From assembly GCA_001797315.1 (NCBI GenBank), contig MGPC01000036.1, positions 51,402-115,401 on the forward strand: a stretch of DNA of 64,000 nucleotides, written 5' to 3'. The stretch is from Curvibacter sp. GWA2_64_110 (GTDB taxonomy: Bacteria; Pseudomonadota; Gammaproteobacteria; Burkholderiales; Burkholderiaceae_C). Positions 19,125-31,739 of this stretch are shown here, piece by piece. The notes under the pieces were generated by a model. It worked only from the letters and a program-made list of their open reading frames with translations. It was not told the origin of the DNA and ran no database searches. Numbering within the stretch: the first letter of the stretch is position 1; each line of letters starts with the position of its first letter. The translations under genes and the position numbers were made by a program.

Positions 19125-19191
19125 TGGACAAAGCGGCGTATCTGATCAACGACGCGGTTTTTTTTTGAGCCCCTTTCTTGAAAGTGTGAAT

Positions 19192-19647
19192 ATGAACAAG
19201 TTATTTGCTGCAGCCCTGGTTCTGGTGTTGTCAGCGTGCGCCAGCAGCAGTCCGGATGTGATCCAGCGTAACGATGCGCAGCGCCTGTCGGTGGTGGAGG
19301 ATGGTGCCGTGCTGTCGGTGCGCAACGTGACGGTAGAGGGCAGCCAGTCGGGTGCTGGTGCAGCCACGGGTGGCGTGGTGGGCGGTCTGGCCGGCTATGG
19401 CGCAGGCAGCAACCAGCGTGATGGTCAGATCATCGGCGTGCTCGGCGCCGTCGCCGGTGTGGTGGCCGGCCACGCCATCGAACGCATGAGCACACGCGAA
19501 GAGGCGTTCGAAATCCTGGTCCAGCTCAAGAACGGCGACCGCCGCGCTGTGGTGCAGGCCAAAGGCGCGGAAGTCTTCGCCCCTGGCGATACCGTCGTGC
19601 TGGTGACGACTGGCGGCAAAGTCCGCGTCGCCAAGGCTCCAAAATAA
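19192..19647 (+). CDS. Glycine-zipper outer-membrane lipoprotein (SlyB-like)
   Basis: A 151-residue lipoprotein with lipobox LSAC (cysteine 15). The middle (about residues 50-95) has two glycine-zipper hairpin segments (GGVVGGLAGYGAG, GVLGAVAGVVAGHAIE) as in SlyB/Rick_17kDa proteins, followed by a small beta domain ending GDTVVLVTTGGKVRVAK. Such proteins sit in the outer membrane and stabilise it under stress. ATG 19192 begins the signal peptide; the longer open frame overlaps the methyltransferase gene. The RAYT element begins 3 bases after its stop. Confidence 0.88.
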   Translation: MNKLFAAALVLVLSACASSSPDVIQRNDAQRLSVVEDGAVLSVRNVTVEGSQSGAGAATGGVVGGLAGYGAGSNQRDGQIIGVLGAVAGVVAGHAIERMSTREEAFEILVQLKNGDRRAVVQAKGAEVFAPGDTVVLVTTGGKVRVAKAPK

Positions 19648-19649
19648 TC

Positions 19650-19668
19650 GGGGTCAGATTCCAATTAT
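19650..19668 (+). repeat. Left terminal inverted repeat of the RAYT element
   Basis: GGGGTCAGATTCCAATTAT, exact reverse complement of 20487-20505. It begins 3 bases after the lipoprotein stop codon. Confidence 0.9.
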
Positions 19669-19697
19669 GATGGTGCGTCGCTTTTATTCGCACCGTC

Positions 19698-20399
19698 ATG
19701 GCCCGCCTTCCCCGTCTCACGGTACCCGGTTACCCGCACCACGTCATTCAGCGTGGCAACAATCGACAGCCGATCTTCACCTCATCGGCCGATTACGAGT
19801 TCTTTCTCGACTTGCTGGATGAAAACGCACGCAAGTTCGACGTGGCCATCCACGCTTACGTGCTGATGGGCAATCACTTCCACTTGCTGGCTACGCCGCA
19901 GAGCGACACGGCGCTGCCGCAGATGATGCAGGCAATCGGGCGGCGTTATGTGCGGTATTTCAACGACGCCCAGGAACGCAGCGGTACCCTTTGGGAAGGG
20001 CGGTACAAGTCGACCCTGATCCAGGCTGAGCGCTATCTGCTGGCCTGCATGGTTTACATTGATCTCAACCCGGTGCGGGCCGGTTTGGTGGCGCAGGCGC
20101 GAGACTACCCCTGGTCCAGCCACAGCTACTACATCGGACTGCGTACCGGCAAACTGATCACGCCGCACCCGCTCTACTGGGAACTTGGCAATACCCCTTT
20201 TGCCCGTGAGGCAGCCTACGCTGCTTTGGTCCAGGCGGGTGTAAGTGCCTCCCAGCAAGAGGCGTTGACACGCTCAACACTGCATGGCTGGGCATTGGGT
20301 GAGGCTGGTTTTGTGGGTGAACTGCAGAAGCAAACCAGCCGCCGGCTCAGCAAGACTGCGGCGGGGCGCCCTCTGTCATCCGGCCGCAAGGCCCCGTAA
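19698..20399 (+). CDS. rayT: REP-associated tyrosine transposase (Y1_Tnp family)
   Basis: A 233-residue relative of IS200/IS605 TnpA. The start MARLPRLTVPGYPHHVIQRG, the metal-binding HUH-type pair in LMGNHFHLLATP (about residue 55) and the LWEGRYKSTLI region, with the catalytic tyrosine expected in the following YLLACMVYIDLNP helix, are standard for RAYTs. These single-copy enzymes bind and nick REP palindromes rather than acting as free insertion sequences. The C-terminal tail after residue 170 is basic and lacks a known domain. The gene is intact. No strong ribosome binding site is seen. Confidence 0.93.
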   Translation: MARLPRLTVPGYPHHVIQRGNNRQPIFTSSADYEFFLDLLDENARKFDVAIHAYVLMGNHFHLLATPQSDTALPQMMQAIGRRYVRYFNDAQERSGTLWEGRYKSTLIQAERYLLACMVYIDLNPVRAGLVAQARDYPWSSHSYYIGLRTGKLITPHPLYWELGNTPFAREAAYAALVQAGVSASQQEALTRSTLHGWALGEAGFVGELQKQTSRRLSKTAAGRPLSSGRKAP

Positions 20400-20455
20400 T
20401 GAACGCCTCATTCTTCTCACGTTACGGGTTGGGCTGTGATTGGATTAATATGTCC

Positions 20456-20494
20456 CCAATTATTTGTTGAACTAAATAATCAACAAATAATTGG
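20456..20494. repeat. Perfect 15-bp-arm palindrome at the right end of the RAYT element
   Basis: Arms CCAATTATTTGTTGA (20456-20470) and its complement (20480-20494) enclose a 9-base AT-rich loop. Such stem-loops are the single-stranded substrates of Y1 transposases. It could also act as a weak terminator for the transposase gene. Confidence 0.85.
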
Positions 20495-20505
20495 AATCTG
20501 ACCCC
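20487..20505 (-). repeat. Right terminal inverted repeat of the RAYT element
   Basis: Reverse complement of the left end at 19650-19668, with no mismatch over 19 bases. Confidence 0.9.
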
Positions 20506-20516
20506 TATTGTTTCAC

Positions 20517-20545
20517 TTGGCATTCTTGCTGCGGTGCACTATGCT
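20517..20545 (+). promoter_or_regulatory. Putative sigma-70 promoter of gltBD
   Basis: TTGGCA (20517-20522) and TATGCT (20540-20545) are 17 bases apart, 33 bases before the gltB ATG. AGGAG at 20567-20571 is the ribosome binding site. The promoter lies just outside the RAYT element, so the element did not displace it. Confidence 0.55.
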
Positions 20546-20577
20546 TACAGCCCTTGTGAAATATTTAGGAGTGCGCC

Positions 20578-25299
<4,722 letters not shown>

Positions 25300-25316
25300 G
25301 AACGAAGGATTGAATC

Positions 25317-26783
25317 ATGGGAAAAGTCACCGGCTTCATGGAGTATGAGCGTCTCGAGGAGGGCTACCAGCCCGTCGCCGAGCGTGTGAAAAACTACAAG
25401 GAATTCGTGATCGGCCTGACCGAGGAGCAGGCCAAGATCCAGAGCGCGCGCTGCATGGATTGCGGCACGCCGTTCTGCAACAACGGCTGCCCGGTCAACA
25501 ACATCATTCCGGACTTCAACGACCTGGTCTATCAGGGCGACTGGAAGAATGCGATCGAGGTGCTGCACTCGACCAACAACTTCCCTGATTTCACGGGCCG
25601 CGTCTGCCCGGCGCCGTGCGAGGCTGCCTGCACGCTCAACATCAACAACGATGCCGTGGGCATCAAGTCGATCGAGCACGCCATCATCGACAAGGCCTGG
25701 GAGCAGGGTTGGGTCAAGCCGCAGCCGGCAGCGGTGAAAACCGGCAAGAAGGTTGCCATCGTCGGCTCCGGTCCCGCCGGCATGGCGGCGGCCCAGCAGC
25801 TGGCACGTGCCGGCCATGCCGTGACAGTCTTCGAGAAAAATGACACGGTGGGCGGCCTGCTGCGTTTCGGCATTCCCGACTTCAAGTTCGACAAGTCGCA
25901 TATCGACCGCCGCGTCAAGCAGATGGAAGCCGAAGGCGTGGTCTTCAAGACCAACACCATGGTTGGCGAGTTGCCCAAGGGCTCCAAGGTCACCAACTGG
26001 GCCAAGGACACTGTCAGCCCCGAGCAGCTCAAGAAGGAATTCGATGCCGTGCTGCTGACGGGCGGTGCCGAACAGTCGCGTGACCTGCCGGTACCGGGCC
26101 GCGACCTGGACGGCATCCATTTCGCTATGGAGTTCCTGCCGCAGCAGAATCGCATCAATGCTGGCGGCAAGATCAAGGACCAGATCCGTGCCGACGGCAA
26201 GCATGTCATCGTGATCGGTGGCGGCGACACCGGCAGCGACTGCGTGGGCACCAGCAACCGCCATGGCGCTGCCAGCGTGACCCAGTTCGAGGTCATGCCG
26301 CAGCCGCCCGCGCAGGAAAACAAGCCGCTGGTGTGGCCGTATTGGCCATTGAAGCTGCGTACCAGCTCCAGCCATGAGGAAGGCTGCCAGCGCGAGTTTG
26401 CCATCTCGACCAAGGAATTCATCGGCAAGAACGGCAAGGTCACAGGCCTGAAGACTGTGCATGCTGAGTTCAAGGACGGCAAGTTCGTCGAAATCCCCGG
26501 CACCGAGAAAGAGTACAAGGCGGATCTGGTGCTGCTGGCCATGGGTTTTGTCAGTCCGGTGGCGACTGTGCTGGATGCCTTTGGCGTCGAGAAGGATGGC
26601 CGCGGCAATGCCAAAGCGAGTACTGACTTTGACGGCGGCTATGCCAGCAATGTGCCCAAGGTGTTCGCCGCCGGCGATATCCGGCGTGGCCAGAGCCTGG
26701 TGGTCTGGGCGATCCGTGAAGGCCGTCAGGCCGCGCGGGCGGTGGACGAGTTCCTCATGGGCGCCAGCGACCTGCCGCGTTAA
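25317..26783 (+). CDS. gltD: Glutamate synthase (NADPH) small subunit
   Basis: A 488-residue flavoprotein that feeds electrons from NADPH to GltB. N-terminal 4Fe-4S cysteines are in [19 protein letters not shown] and [15 protein letters not shown]; the FAD fold is [13 protein letters not shown] (about 147), the NADPH fold [12 protein letters not shown] (about 300), and the second FAD site [17 protein letters not shown] near the end. A strong terminator follows 22 bases after the stop. Confidence 0.98.
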   Translation: MGKVTGFMEYERLEEGYQPVAERVKNYKEFVIGLTEEQAKIQSARCMDCGTPFCNNGCPVNNIIPDFNDLVYQGDWKNAIEVLHSTNNFPDFTGRVCPAPCEAACTLNINNDAVGIKSIEHAIIDKAWEQGWVKPQPAAVKTGKKVAIVGSGPAGMAAAQQLARAGHAVTVFEKNDTVGGLLRFGIPDFKFDKSHIDRRVKQMEAEGVVFKTNTMVGELPKGSKVTNWAKDTVSPEQLKKEFDAVLLTGGAEQSRDLPVPGRDLDGIHFAMEFLPQQNRINAGGKIKDQIRADGKHVIVIGGGDTGSDCVGTSNRHGAASVTQFEVMPQPPAQENKPLVWPYWPLKLRTSSSHEEGCQREFAISTKEFIGKNGKVTGLKTVHAEFKDGKFVEIPGTEKEYKADLVLLAMGFVSPVATVLDAFGVEKDGRGNAKASTDFDGGYASNVPKVFAAGDIRRGQSLVVWAIREGRQAARAVDEFLMGASDLPR

Positions 26784-26805
26784 GGGCTTGAATCCCTTAT
26801 GATTC

Positions 26806-26836
26806 AAAAGCCGGATCAGCCCGGCTTTTGTTTTTT
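26806..26836 (+). terminator. Rho-independent terminator of gltBD
   Basis: Arms AAAAGCCGG (26806-26814) and CCGGCTTTT (26821-26829), 6-base loop, then GTTTTTT to 26836. The T tract runs directly into the ATG of mlaF. Confidence 0.9.
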
Positions 26837-27652
26837 ATGCCCTCATCCCAAGCCCGCCCTCTTGTCGAACTGCGTCACCTGACCTTCGGGTACGGGGAGC
26901 GCGTCATTCTGGACGATGTGTCCTTGCAGGTGCCTCGCGGCAAGGTCACGGCCCTGATGGGGGCTTCCGGTGGCGGTAAAACAACGGTTCTGCGCTTGAT
27001 CGGCGGGCAGAACCGGGCCCAGACAGGCGAGCTGCTGTTTGATGGCCAGGACGTGACCCGCATGGACCAGGCTCAGCTTTATGCTGCACGACGGCGCATG
27101 GGCATGCTGTTCCAGTTCGGCGCCTTGTTCGCCGATCTGGACGTGTTCGAGAACGTGGCTTTTCCCTTGCGCGAGCACACCGACCTGTCCGATCCGCTGA
27201 TCCGCAATATCGTGCTGATGAAGCTCAATGCCGTCGGATTGCGCGGTGCGCGCGATCTCATGCCCAGCGAAGTGTCCGGCGGTATGGCGCGGCGCATTGC
27301 ATTGGCCCGTGCCATTGCACTCGATCCCGAGCTGGTGATGTACGACGAGCCATTTGCCGGCCTCGACCCGATCTCTCTCGGGACGGCGGCCCAACTGATC
27401 CGCCGCCTCAACGATGCCATGGGTTTGACCAGCATCGTGGTCTCGCATGACTTGGAGGAAACCTTCGGGATCGCCGACCAGGTCGTGATCCTGGCCAATG
27501 GACGTATTGCAGCCCAAGGGACACCAGAGGAGGTCAAACGCTCCACCGATCCGCTGGTGCAGCAATTCGTGCAGGCCCAGGCCGAAGGGCCGGTACATTT
27601 TCATTATCCCGGCCCCAGCGTGGAGCAGGATTTTGGCGTGGAGCAGGTATGA
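26837..27652 (+). CDS. mlaF: Phospholipid ABC transporter ATP-binding protein MlaF
   Basis: A 271-residue ATPase of the Mla pathway, which moves phospholipids between outer and inner membrane to keep outer-membrane asymmetry. Walker A is GASGGGKTT, the signature is VSGGMARR and Walker B is [13 protein letters not shown], followed by the switch histidine in VSHDL. ATG 26837 abuts the gltD terminator T tract and has no ribosome binding site, yet it gives the usual family start ([14 protein letters not shown]). Overlaps mlaE by 4 bases. Confidence 0.94.
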   Translation: MPSSQARPLVELRHLTFGYGERVILDDVSLQVPRGKVTALMGASGGGKTTVLRLIGGQNRAQTGELLFDGQDVTRMDQAQLYAARRRMGMLFQFGALFADLDVFENVAFPLREHTDLSDPLIRNIVLMKLNAVGLRGARDLMPSEVSGGMARRIALARAIALDPELVMYDEPFAGLDPISLGTAAQLIRRLNDAMGLTSIVVSHDLEETFGIADQVVILANGRIAAQGTPEEVKRSTDPLVQQFVQAQAEGPVHFHYPGPSVEQDFGVEQV

Positions 27653-28431
27653 GCTGGTGGCGTCCCTCTGATGCGGGTTATGCGGTGCGCTGTAAGGTCG
27701 GCGACATGGGTTATGGTGCGCGCCTCTTCATGCGGCTGGTGCAGCTGGCCGGTCCCAGCTTCAGGCGCTTCGGGTTGATCCGCGACCAGATTCACCTGCT
27801 GGGCAACCATTCGCTGGCCATCATTGTGGTTTCTGGTCTTTTCGTCGGTTTTGTCCTGGGCTTGCAGGGTTATTACATTCTGGTGGACTATGGCTCGACG
27901 GAAGCGCTGGGCCAGATGGTCACCCTCAGCCTCGTGCGCGAACTCGGGCCTGTGGTGGCTGCTCTGCTTTTTGCCGGACGGGCCGGGACGTCGCTGACAG
28001 CCGAAATTGGCCTCATGAAAGCCGGTGAGCAACTGAGCGCGATGGAGATGATGGCGGTGGATCCGGTGCGCCGCATTCTGGCGCCGCGCTTCTGGGGTGG
28101 TGTGATCACCATGCCTTTGCTGGCTGCCGTGTTCAGTGCGGTGGGGGTCATGGGCGGCTGGCTGGTGGGCGTCGTCATGATTGGCGTGGACCCTGGTGCA
28201 TTCTGGAGCCGGATGCAGAGTGGGGTCGACGTCTGGCAGGATGTGGGGAACGGCGTCGTCAAGAGCATCGTGTTCGGTTTTACGGTGAGCTTTGTCGCGT
28301 TGCTGCAGGGTTATGAGGCGCAGGCGACGCCCGAAGGGGTTTCAAGGGCTACCACGCGGACTGTGGTGATGGCTTCTCTGGCGGTTCTGGGGCTGGACTT
28401 CGTCCTGACCGCAATGATGTTTTCGATTTGA
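27649..28431 (+). CDS. mlaE: Phospholipid ABC transporter permease MlaE
   Basis: A 260-residue permease of the MlaE/YrbE family with about five membrane helices. The family core [20 protein letters not shown] and the downstream [17 protein letters not shown] are intact. It sits between MlaF and the MCE protein MlaD in the MlaFEDB complex. It overlaps mlaF (ATGA). A 66-base gap with a REP-like hairpin separates it from mlaD, unlike the tight packing of the rest of the operon. Confidence 0.95.
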   Translation: MSWWRPSDAGYAVRCKVGDMGYGARLFMRLVQLAGPSFRRFGLIRDQIHLLGNHSLAIIVVSGLFVGFVLGLQGYYILVDYGSTEALGQMVTLSLVRELGPVVAALLFAGRAGTSLTAEIGLMKAGEQLSAMEMMAVDPVRRILAPRFWGGVITMPLLAAVFSAVGVMGGWLVGVVMIGVDPGAFWSRMQSGVDVWQDVGNGVVKSIVFGFTVSFVALLQGYEAQATPEGVSRATTRTVVMASLAVLGLDFVLTAMMFSI

Positions 28432-28449
28432 ATTTGACAGGAGCTTTGT

Positions 28450-28486
28450 GGGTCAGACCACTCGCGCAGCGATGTGCTCTGACCCC
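28450..28486. repeat. REP-like stem-loop between mlaE and mlaD
   Basis: GGGTCAGA (28450-28457) pairs with TCTGACCC (28478-28485). Inner pairs are CAC/GTG (28459-28461 with 28474-28476) and TCGC/GCGA (28462-28465 with 28469-28472), with a 3-base loop, one mismatch and one bulge. The outer arms equal the first bases of the RAYT element ends 8 kb upstream, so this is a candidate non-autonomous REP element. Confidence 0.65.
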
Positions 28487-28497
28487 AATGAACTAAG

Positions 28498-28980
28498 ATG
28501 GAACGCTCAAAAAATGATGTGTGGGTAGGCTTGTTTGTCCTGATTGGAGGGGCCGCCATTTTGTTTCTGGCGCTGCAGGCGGCCAATCTGTTGAATCTGA
28601 GCTTTCAGTCGACCTACCGGGTCGAGGCGCGCTTTGACAACATCGGCGGGCTCAAGCCGAAATCGGCAGTGCGTAGCGGTGGTGTGGTGGTCGGCCGCGT
28701 CGAGTCCATCACCTTTGACGACAAGACTTTCCAGGCCAAGGTGACGCTGGCGCTGGAGAACCGCTACAGTTTCCCCAAAGACAGCTCGATGAAGGTTCTG
28801 ACCAGTGGCCTGCTGGGTGATCAGTACATCGGCATTGAGGCCGGGGCTGAGGACAAGCCGTTGACGGGCGGAGATGTCGTGAGCAGCACGCAGTCGGCGG
28901 TGGTGCTGGAAAACCTGATTGGTCAGTTCCTCTACAGCAAGACTGCTGAGGGCAATACGTCAAACGCAGGCAAGAAATGA
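28498..28980 (+). CDS. mlaD: Outer-membrane lipid asymmetry protein MlaD (MCE domain)
   Basis: A 160-residue bitopic protein. One N-terminal helix (about residues 8-28, VGLFVLIGGAAILFLALQ) anchors it, followed by a single MCE domain (YRVEARFDNIGGLKPKSAVR... GVVVGRVESI) that forms a hexameric ring shuttling lipids between MlaC and the membrane transporter. The tail GQFLYSKTAEG is conserved in the family. Overlaps mlaA by 4 bases. Confidence 0.95.
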   Translation: MERSKNDVWVGLFVLIGGAAILFLALQAANLLNLSFQSTYRVEARFDNIGGLKPKSAVRSGGVVVGRVESITFDDKTFQAKVTLALENRYSFPKDSSMKVLTSGLLGDQYIGIEAGAEDKPLTGGDVVSSTQSAVVLENLIGQFLYSKTAEGNTSNAGKK

Positions 28981-29744
28981 GATTCAACTGCAATGCAGGC
29001 CGGCTGACGGCTTGGGGATGGAAGCGTCTGCCACATGGGGCCGCGCTGCTGCTGTGCGCTGCGCTGGCAGGCTGTGCCACGGGCCCGAACGCCAATCCGA
29101 AGGACCCGATCGAGCCCTTCAACCGCGGCGTCTACGAGTTCAATGATGCACTCGACCGCGCCGTGCTCAAGCCGGTCGCAACGGCCTACAAGGACGTGAC
29201 CCCGGAACTGGTGCGCCGCGGGGTCGGTAATTTCTTCAACAACATTGAGGATGTCTGGTCTTTCGTCAATAACGTGCTGCAGTTCAAGGGTGAGGCGGCT
29301 GCCAGCAGCTTCATGCGCGTCTGTGTGAATACCTTCTTCGGTCTGGGCGGCGTTCTGGATGTGGCCAGCGAGATGCAGATCGAACGGTATTCCGAAGACT
29401 TCGGCCAGACCTTGGGGCGCTGGGGTGTCGGTGCGGGGCCCTATGTCGTGCTGCCGTTCTTCGGCCCCTCGACGTTGCGCGACACGGTGGCGCTGCCGGT
29501 GGACAAGACGGCGGGCGATCCGGTGACCAAGATCGAGGACATCCCGGTGCGCAACACGCTCTGGACCTTGCGTCTGGTCGACAATCGTGCCCAGCTGCTC
29601 AGGGCGGGGGAGGTGCTGGAGGAAGTGGCGCTTGACAAGTACACTTTCATCCGGGACTCCTATCTGCAGCGGCGGCGCAATGCCGTGTTTGACGGCAATC
29701 CGCCGGAAGAAGAGCCGGATGCGGAACCGGCGCCCGGGCAATAG
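28977..29744 (+). CDS. mlaA: Phospholipid-binding outer-membrane lipoprotein MlaA (VacJ)
   Basis: A 255-residue outer-membrane lipoprotein. Lipobox LAGC (cysteine about 36) follows a longish signal region; then DPIEPFNRGVYEFNDALDRA, NFFNNIEDVWSFVNNVLQFK and GPYVVLPFFGPSTLRD are MlaA family hallmarks. It removes mislocalised phospholipids from the outer leaflet and hands them to MlaC. Unlike E. coli, where vacJ is separate, it is inside the operon here, as in other betaproteobacteria. The C-terminus is acidic and proline-rich. Confidence 0.95.
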   Translation: MRFNCNAGRLTAWGWKRLPHGAALLLCAALAGCATGPNANPKDPIEPFNRGVYEFNDALDRAVLKPVATAYKDVTPELVRRGVGNFFNNIEDVWSFVNNVLQFKGEAAASSFMRVCVNTFFGLGGVLDVASEMQIERYSEDFGQTLGRWGVGAGPYVVLPFFGPSTLRDTVALPVDKTAGDPVTKIEDIPVRNTLWTLRLVDNRAQLLRAGEVLEEVALDKYTFIRDSYLQRRRNAVFDGNPPEEEPDAEPAPGQ

Positions 29745-29816
29745 CCAGGGCGCCCACGCAGCGCCGGGTCAGCCATCAGCTTGACTTGGGCGTTAAGGAC
29801 AGCAGGATCATTACGA

Positions 29817-30473
29817 ATGGATGGAAAAGTAAGCATGCAGCGTCGTTCTCTGAATCGTTTTCTGGCTGCGCTGGCCTGCAGCGCCGCGTTCGTGGCCCAT
29901 GTGCCGGCGCATGCCGCCGACGAAGCGCCCGATCTCATGATCAAACGCCTGTCGACCGAGGTGCTTGACAGCATCCGTTCCGACAAGGCCATCCAGAGCG
30001 GCGACATGAACCGCATCGTGGCGCTGGTGGATGCCAAGATCATGCCCAACGTGAACTTCCAGCGCATGACGGCTTCGGCCGTCGGCCCTGGCTGGCGCCA
30101 GGCCACGCCCGAGCAGAGGAAGCGTCTGCAGGAAGAGTTCAAGACCTTGCTGGTGCGTACCTATGCCGGGGCACTGTCGCAGGTGTCCGACCAGACCATT
30201 GCCCTCAAGCCCATGCGTGCGGCACCGGAAGACAAGGAAGTCGTGGTGCGTACCGAGGTCAGGGGCCGTGGTGACCCGATCCAGCTCGATTACCGGTTGG
30301 AGAAAACCCCCGGTGAGGGGCTGGGCTGGAAGATCTACAACCTCAATGTGCTGGGGGTCTGGCTGGTGGAGACCTACCGCAGCCAGTTTGCGCAGGAAAT
30401 CAGCGCCAAAGGGCTGGACGGCCTGATCGCGACCCTGGCCGAGCGCAACAAGGCCAACGCCAAGAAGGTCTGA
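29817..30473 (+). CDS. mlaC: Periplasmic phospholipid carrier MlaC
   Basis: A 218-residue exported protein (toluene tolerance Ttg2/MlaC family). The signal peptide is QRRSLNRFLAALACSAAFVA... ending AHA, the mature part has MIKRLSTEVLDSIRSD near its start and LLVRTYAGALSQ in the middle. It ferries phospholipids across the periplasm between MlaA and MlaD. ATG 29835 (MQRRSLNRF) is an equally possible start with a more typical signal peptide. It lies 72 bases after mlaA. Confidence 0.93.
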   Translation: MDGKVSMQRRSLNRFLAALACSAAFVAHVPAHAADEAPDLMIKRLSTEVLDSIRSDKAIQSGDMNRIVALVDAKIMPNVNFQRMTASAVGPGWRQATPEQRKRLQEEFKTLLVRTYAGALSQVSDQTIALKPMRAAPEDKEVVVRTEVRGRGDPIQLDYRLEKTPGEGLGWKIYNLNVLGVWLVETYRSQFAQEISAKGLDGLIATLAERNKANAKKV

Positions 30474-30475
30474 AC

Positions 30476-30745
30476 GTGCTGGTGCTGCCCTCGGAACTGA
30501 CCCACGCTCAGGCTCAGGCCTGCTTGCAGATGCTGGTGCAGGGTCTGCGCACCCAGAGCGGCTCATCCGTGATGGTGGACGCCAGTGCCTTGCAGCGTTT
30601 CGATTCGGCGGCGCTGGCCGTGCTACTTGAATTCCGGCGCGAGTGCCTTGTCGCCGGCAAGCACTTCTCGATCCGCGGTCTGTCGCCGCGCCTGGCAGAC
30701 CTGGCTGGTTTGTACGGAATTGTCGAGTTGCTGAGCGCGACCTGA
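30476..30745 (+). CDS. mlaB: STAS-domain protein MlaB
   Basis: An 89-residue cytoplasmic STAS domain. The stretch VMVDASALQRFDSAALAVLLE has the conserved D-S-A-A pattern seen in MlaB and anti-anti-sigma factors. MlaB binds MlaF and is needed for transporter assembly. GTG start 2 bases after the mlaC stop. Position as the last mla gene supports the call. Confidence 0.88.
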   Translation: MLVLPSELTHAQAQACLQMLVQGLRTQSGSSVMVDASALQRFDSAALAVLLEFRRECLVAGKHFSIRGLSPRLADLAGLYGIVELLSAT

Positions 30746-30794
30746 ACCCGACGCGAGCAGGCCTGCGGCGGTCCGCTTAAAATAGCGGCTTCCC

Positions 30795-31739
30795 ATGCCA
30801 GCCATTTCCTTCCAGTCCGTCTCCAAGGCCTATGCGGCGCCGCGGGGGCCCAAGGGCGCCACGTTCCTGGCGCTTGACGACGTCAGCTTCGATATCGAAG
30901 AAGGTGAATTCTTCGGCCTGCTCGGCCCCAACGGTGCCGGCAAGACGACGCTCATCAGCATTCTGGCCGGCCTGACGCGTGCCGGCCAGGGACAGGTGAA
31001 GGTGCTGGGCCACGACGTGCAGACGGATTACACCCAGGCGCGGCGCCTGCTCGGCGTGGTGCCGCAGGAACTGGTGTTCGACCCCTTTTTCAATGTGCGC
31101 GAGGCCTTGCGCATCCAGTCCGGCTACTTCGGCGTCAAGAACAACGATGCCTGGATCGACGAGTTGCTGGAAAGCCTGGGCCTGGCCGACAAGGCGAATG
31201 CCAATATGCGCCAGCTCTCCGGCGGCATGAAGCGGCGTGTGCTGGTGGCGCAGGCCCTGGTGCACAAGCCGCCGGTCATCGTGCTGGACGAGCCGACGGC
31301 CGGCGTTGATGTCGAGCTGCGCCAGACGCTGTGGCACTTCATCGCCCGCCTCAACCGCGAAGGCCACACCGTCTTGTTGACAACCCACTACCTGGAAGAA
31401 GCCGAGGCCCTGTGCGGCCGCATTGCCATGCTGAAAACCGGCAAGGTGGTGGCGCTGGAGCGCACCAGCGAGTTGCTCAAGGCCGCATCCAGCCATGTGC
31501 TGCGGCTCAAGATCGACGGCGAACTGCCGCCCGATCTGGCTGCACAGGCCCGTGTCACCGGGCGTATCGTGCAGTTCCCGGCCCATGACGCGCGTGAGAT
31601 CGAAAGTTACCTCGGTGCCGTGCGCGAAGCCGGCGTGGTCGTCGACGACGTCGAGATCACCAAAGCCGACCTGGAAGATGTGTTCCTCGACGTGATGAGC
31701 GCTTCAACCGGTGCCGCCAAGACCGTGGAGCAAGCATGA
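30795..31739 (+). CDS. ABC-2 type transporter ATP-binding protein (YadG-like)
   Basis: A 314-residue ATPase. Walker A GPNGAGKTT, signature LSGGMKRRVLVAQA, Walker B VIVLDEPTAGVD and the switch LLTTHYLEEAE are all standard for the YadG/CcmA drug-exporter type group. The partner permease overlaps its stop by 4 bases. The substrate is unknown. This pair regularly follows the mla operon in Burkholderiales, so a role in the envelope is plausible but not shown. Confidence 0.9.
   Translation: MPAISFQSVSKAYAAPRGPKGATFLALDDVSFDIEEGEFFGLLGPNGAGKTTLISILAGLTRAGQGQVKVLGHDVQTDYTQARRLLGVVPQELVFDPFFNVREALRIQSGYFGVKNNDAWIDELLESLGLADKANANMRQLSGGMKRRVLVAQALVHKPPVIVLDEPTAGVDVELRQTLWHFIARLNREGHTVLLTTHYLEEAEALCGRIAMLKTGKVVALERTSELLKAASSHVLRLKIDGELPPDLAAQARVTGRIVQFPAHDAREIESYLGAVREAGVVVDDVEITKADLEDVFLDVMSASTGAAKTVEQA

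Larger units (their letters stand above)
19650..20505 (+). mobile_element. RAYT (REP-associated tyrosine transposase) element with inverted ends
   Basis: The unit is bounded by a perfect 19-bp inverted repeat: GGGGTCAGATTCCAATTAT at 19650-19668 and its complement at 20487-20505. Inside the left end a hairpin (GGTGCG 19672-19677 with CGCACC 19689-19694) lies just before the gene start. Inside the right end a 15-bp perfect palindrome (arms 20456-20470 and 20480-20494, 9-base loop) overlaps the terminal repeat. The only gene inside is the transposase. It sits between the lipoprotein gene and gltB, ending 11 bases before the gltB -35 box. I see no target-site duplication. Confidence 0.85.

Noticed and set aside
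19158..19166. Run of nine T before the SlyB-like gene as a terminator
   Set aside because: No GC-rich stem precedes it.
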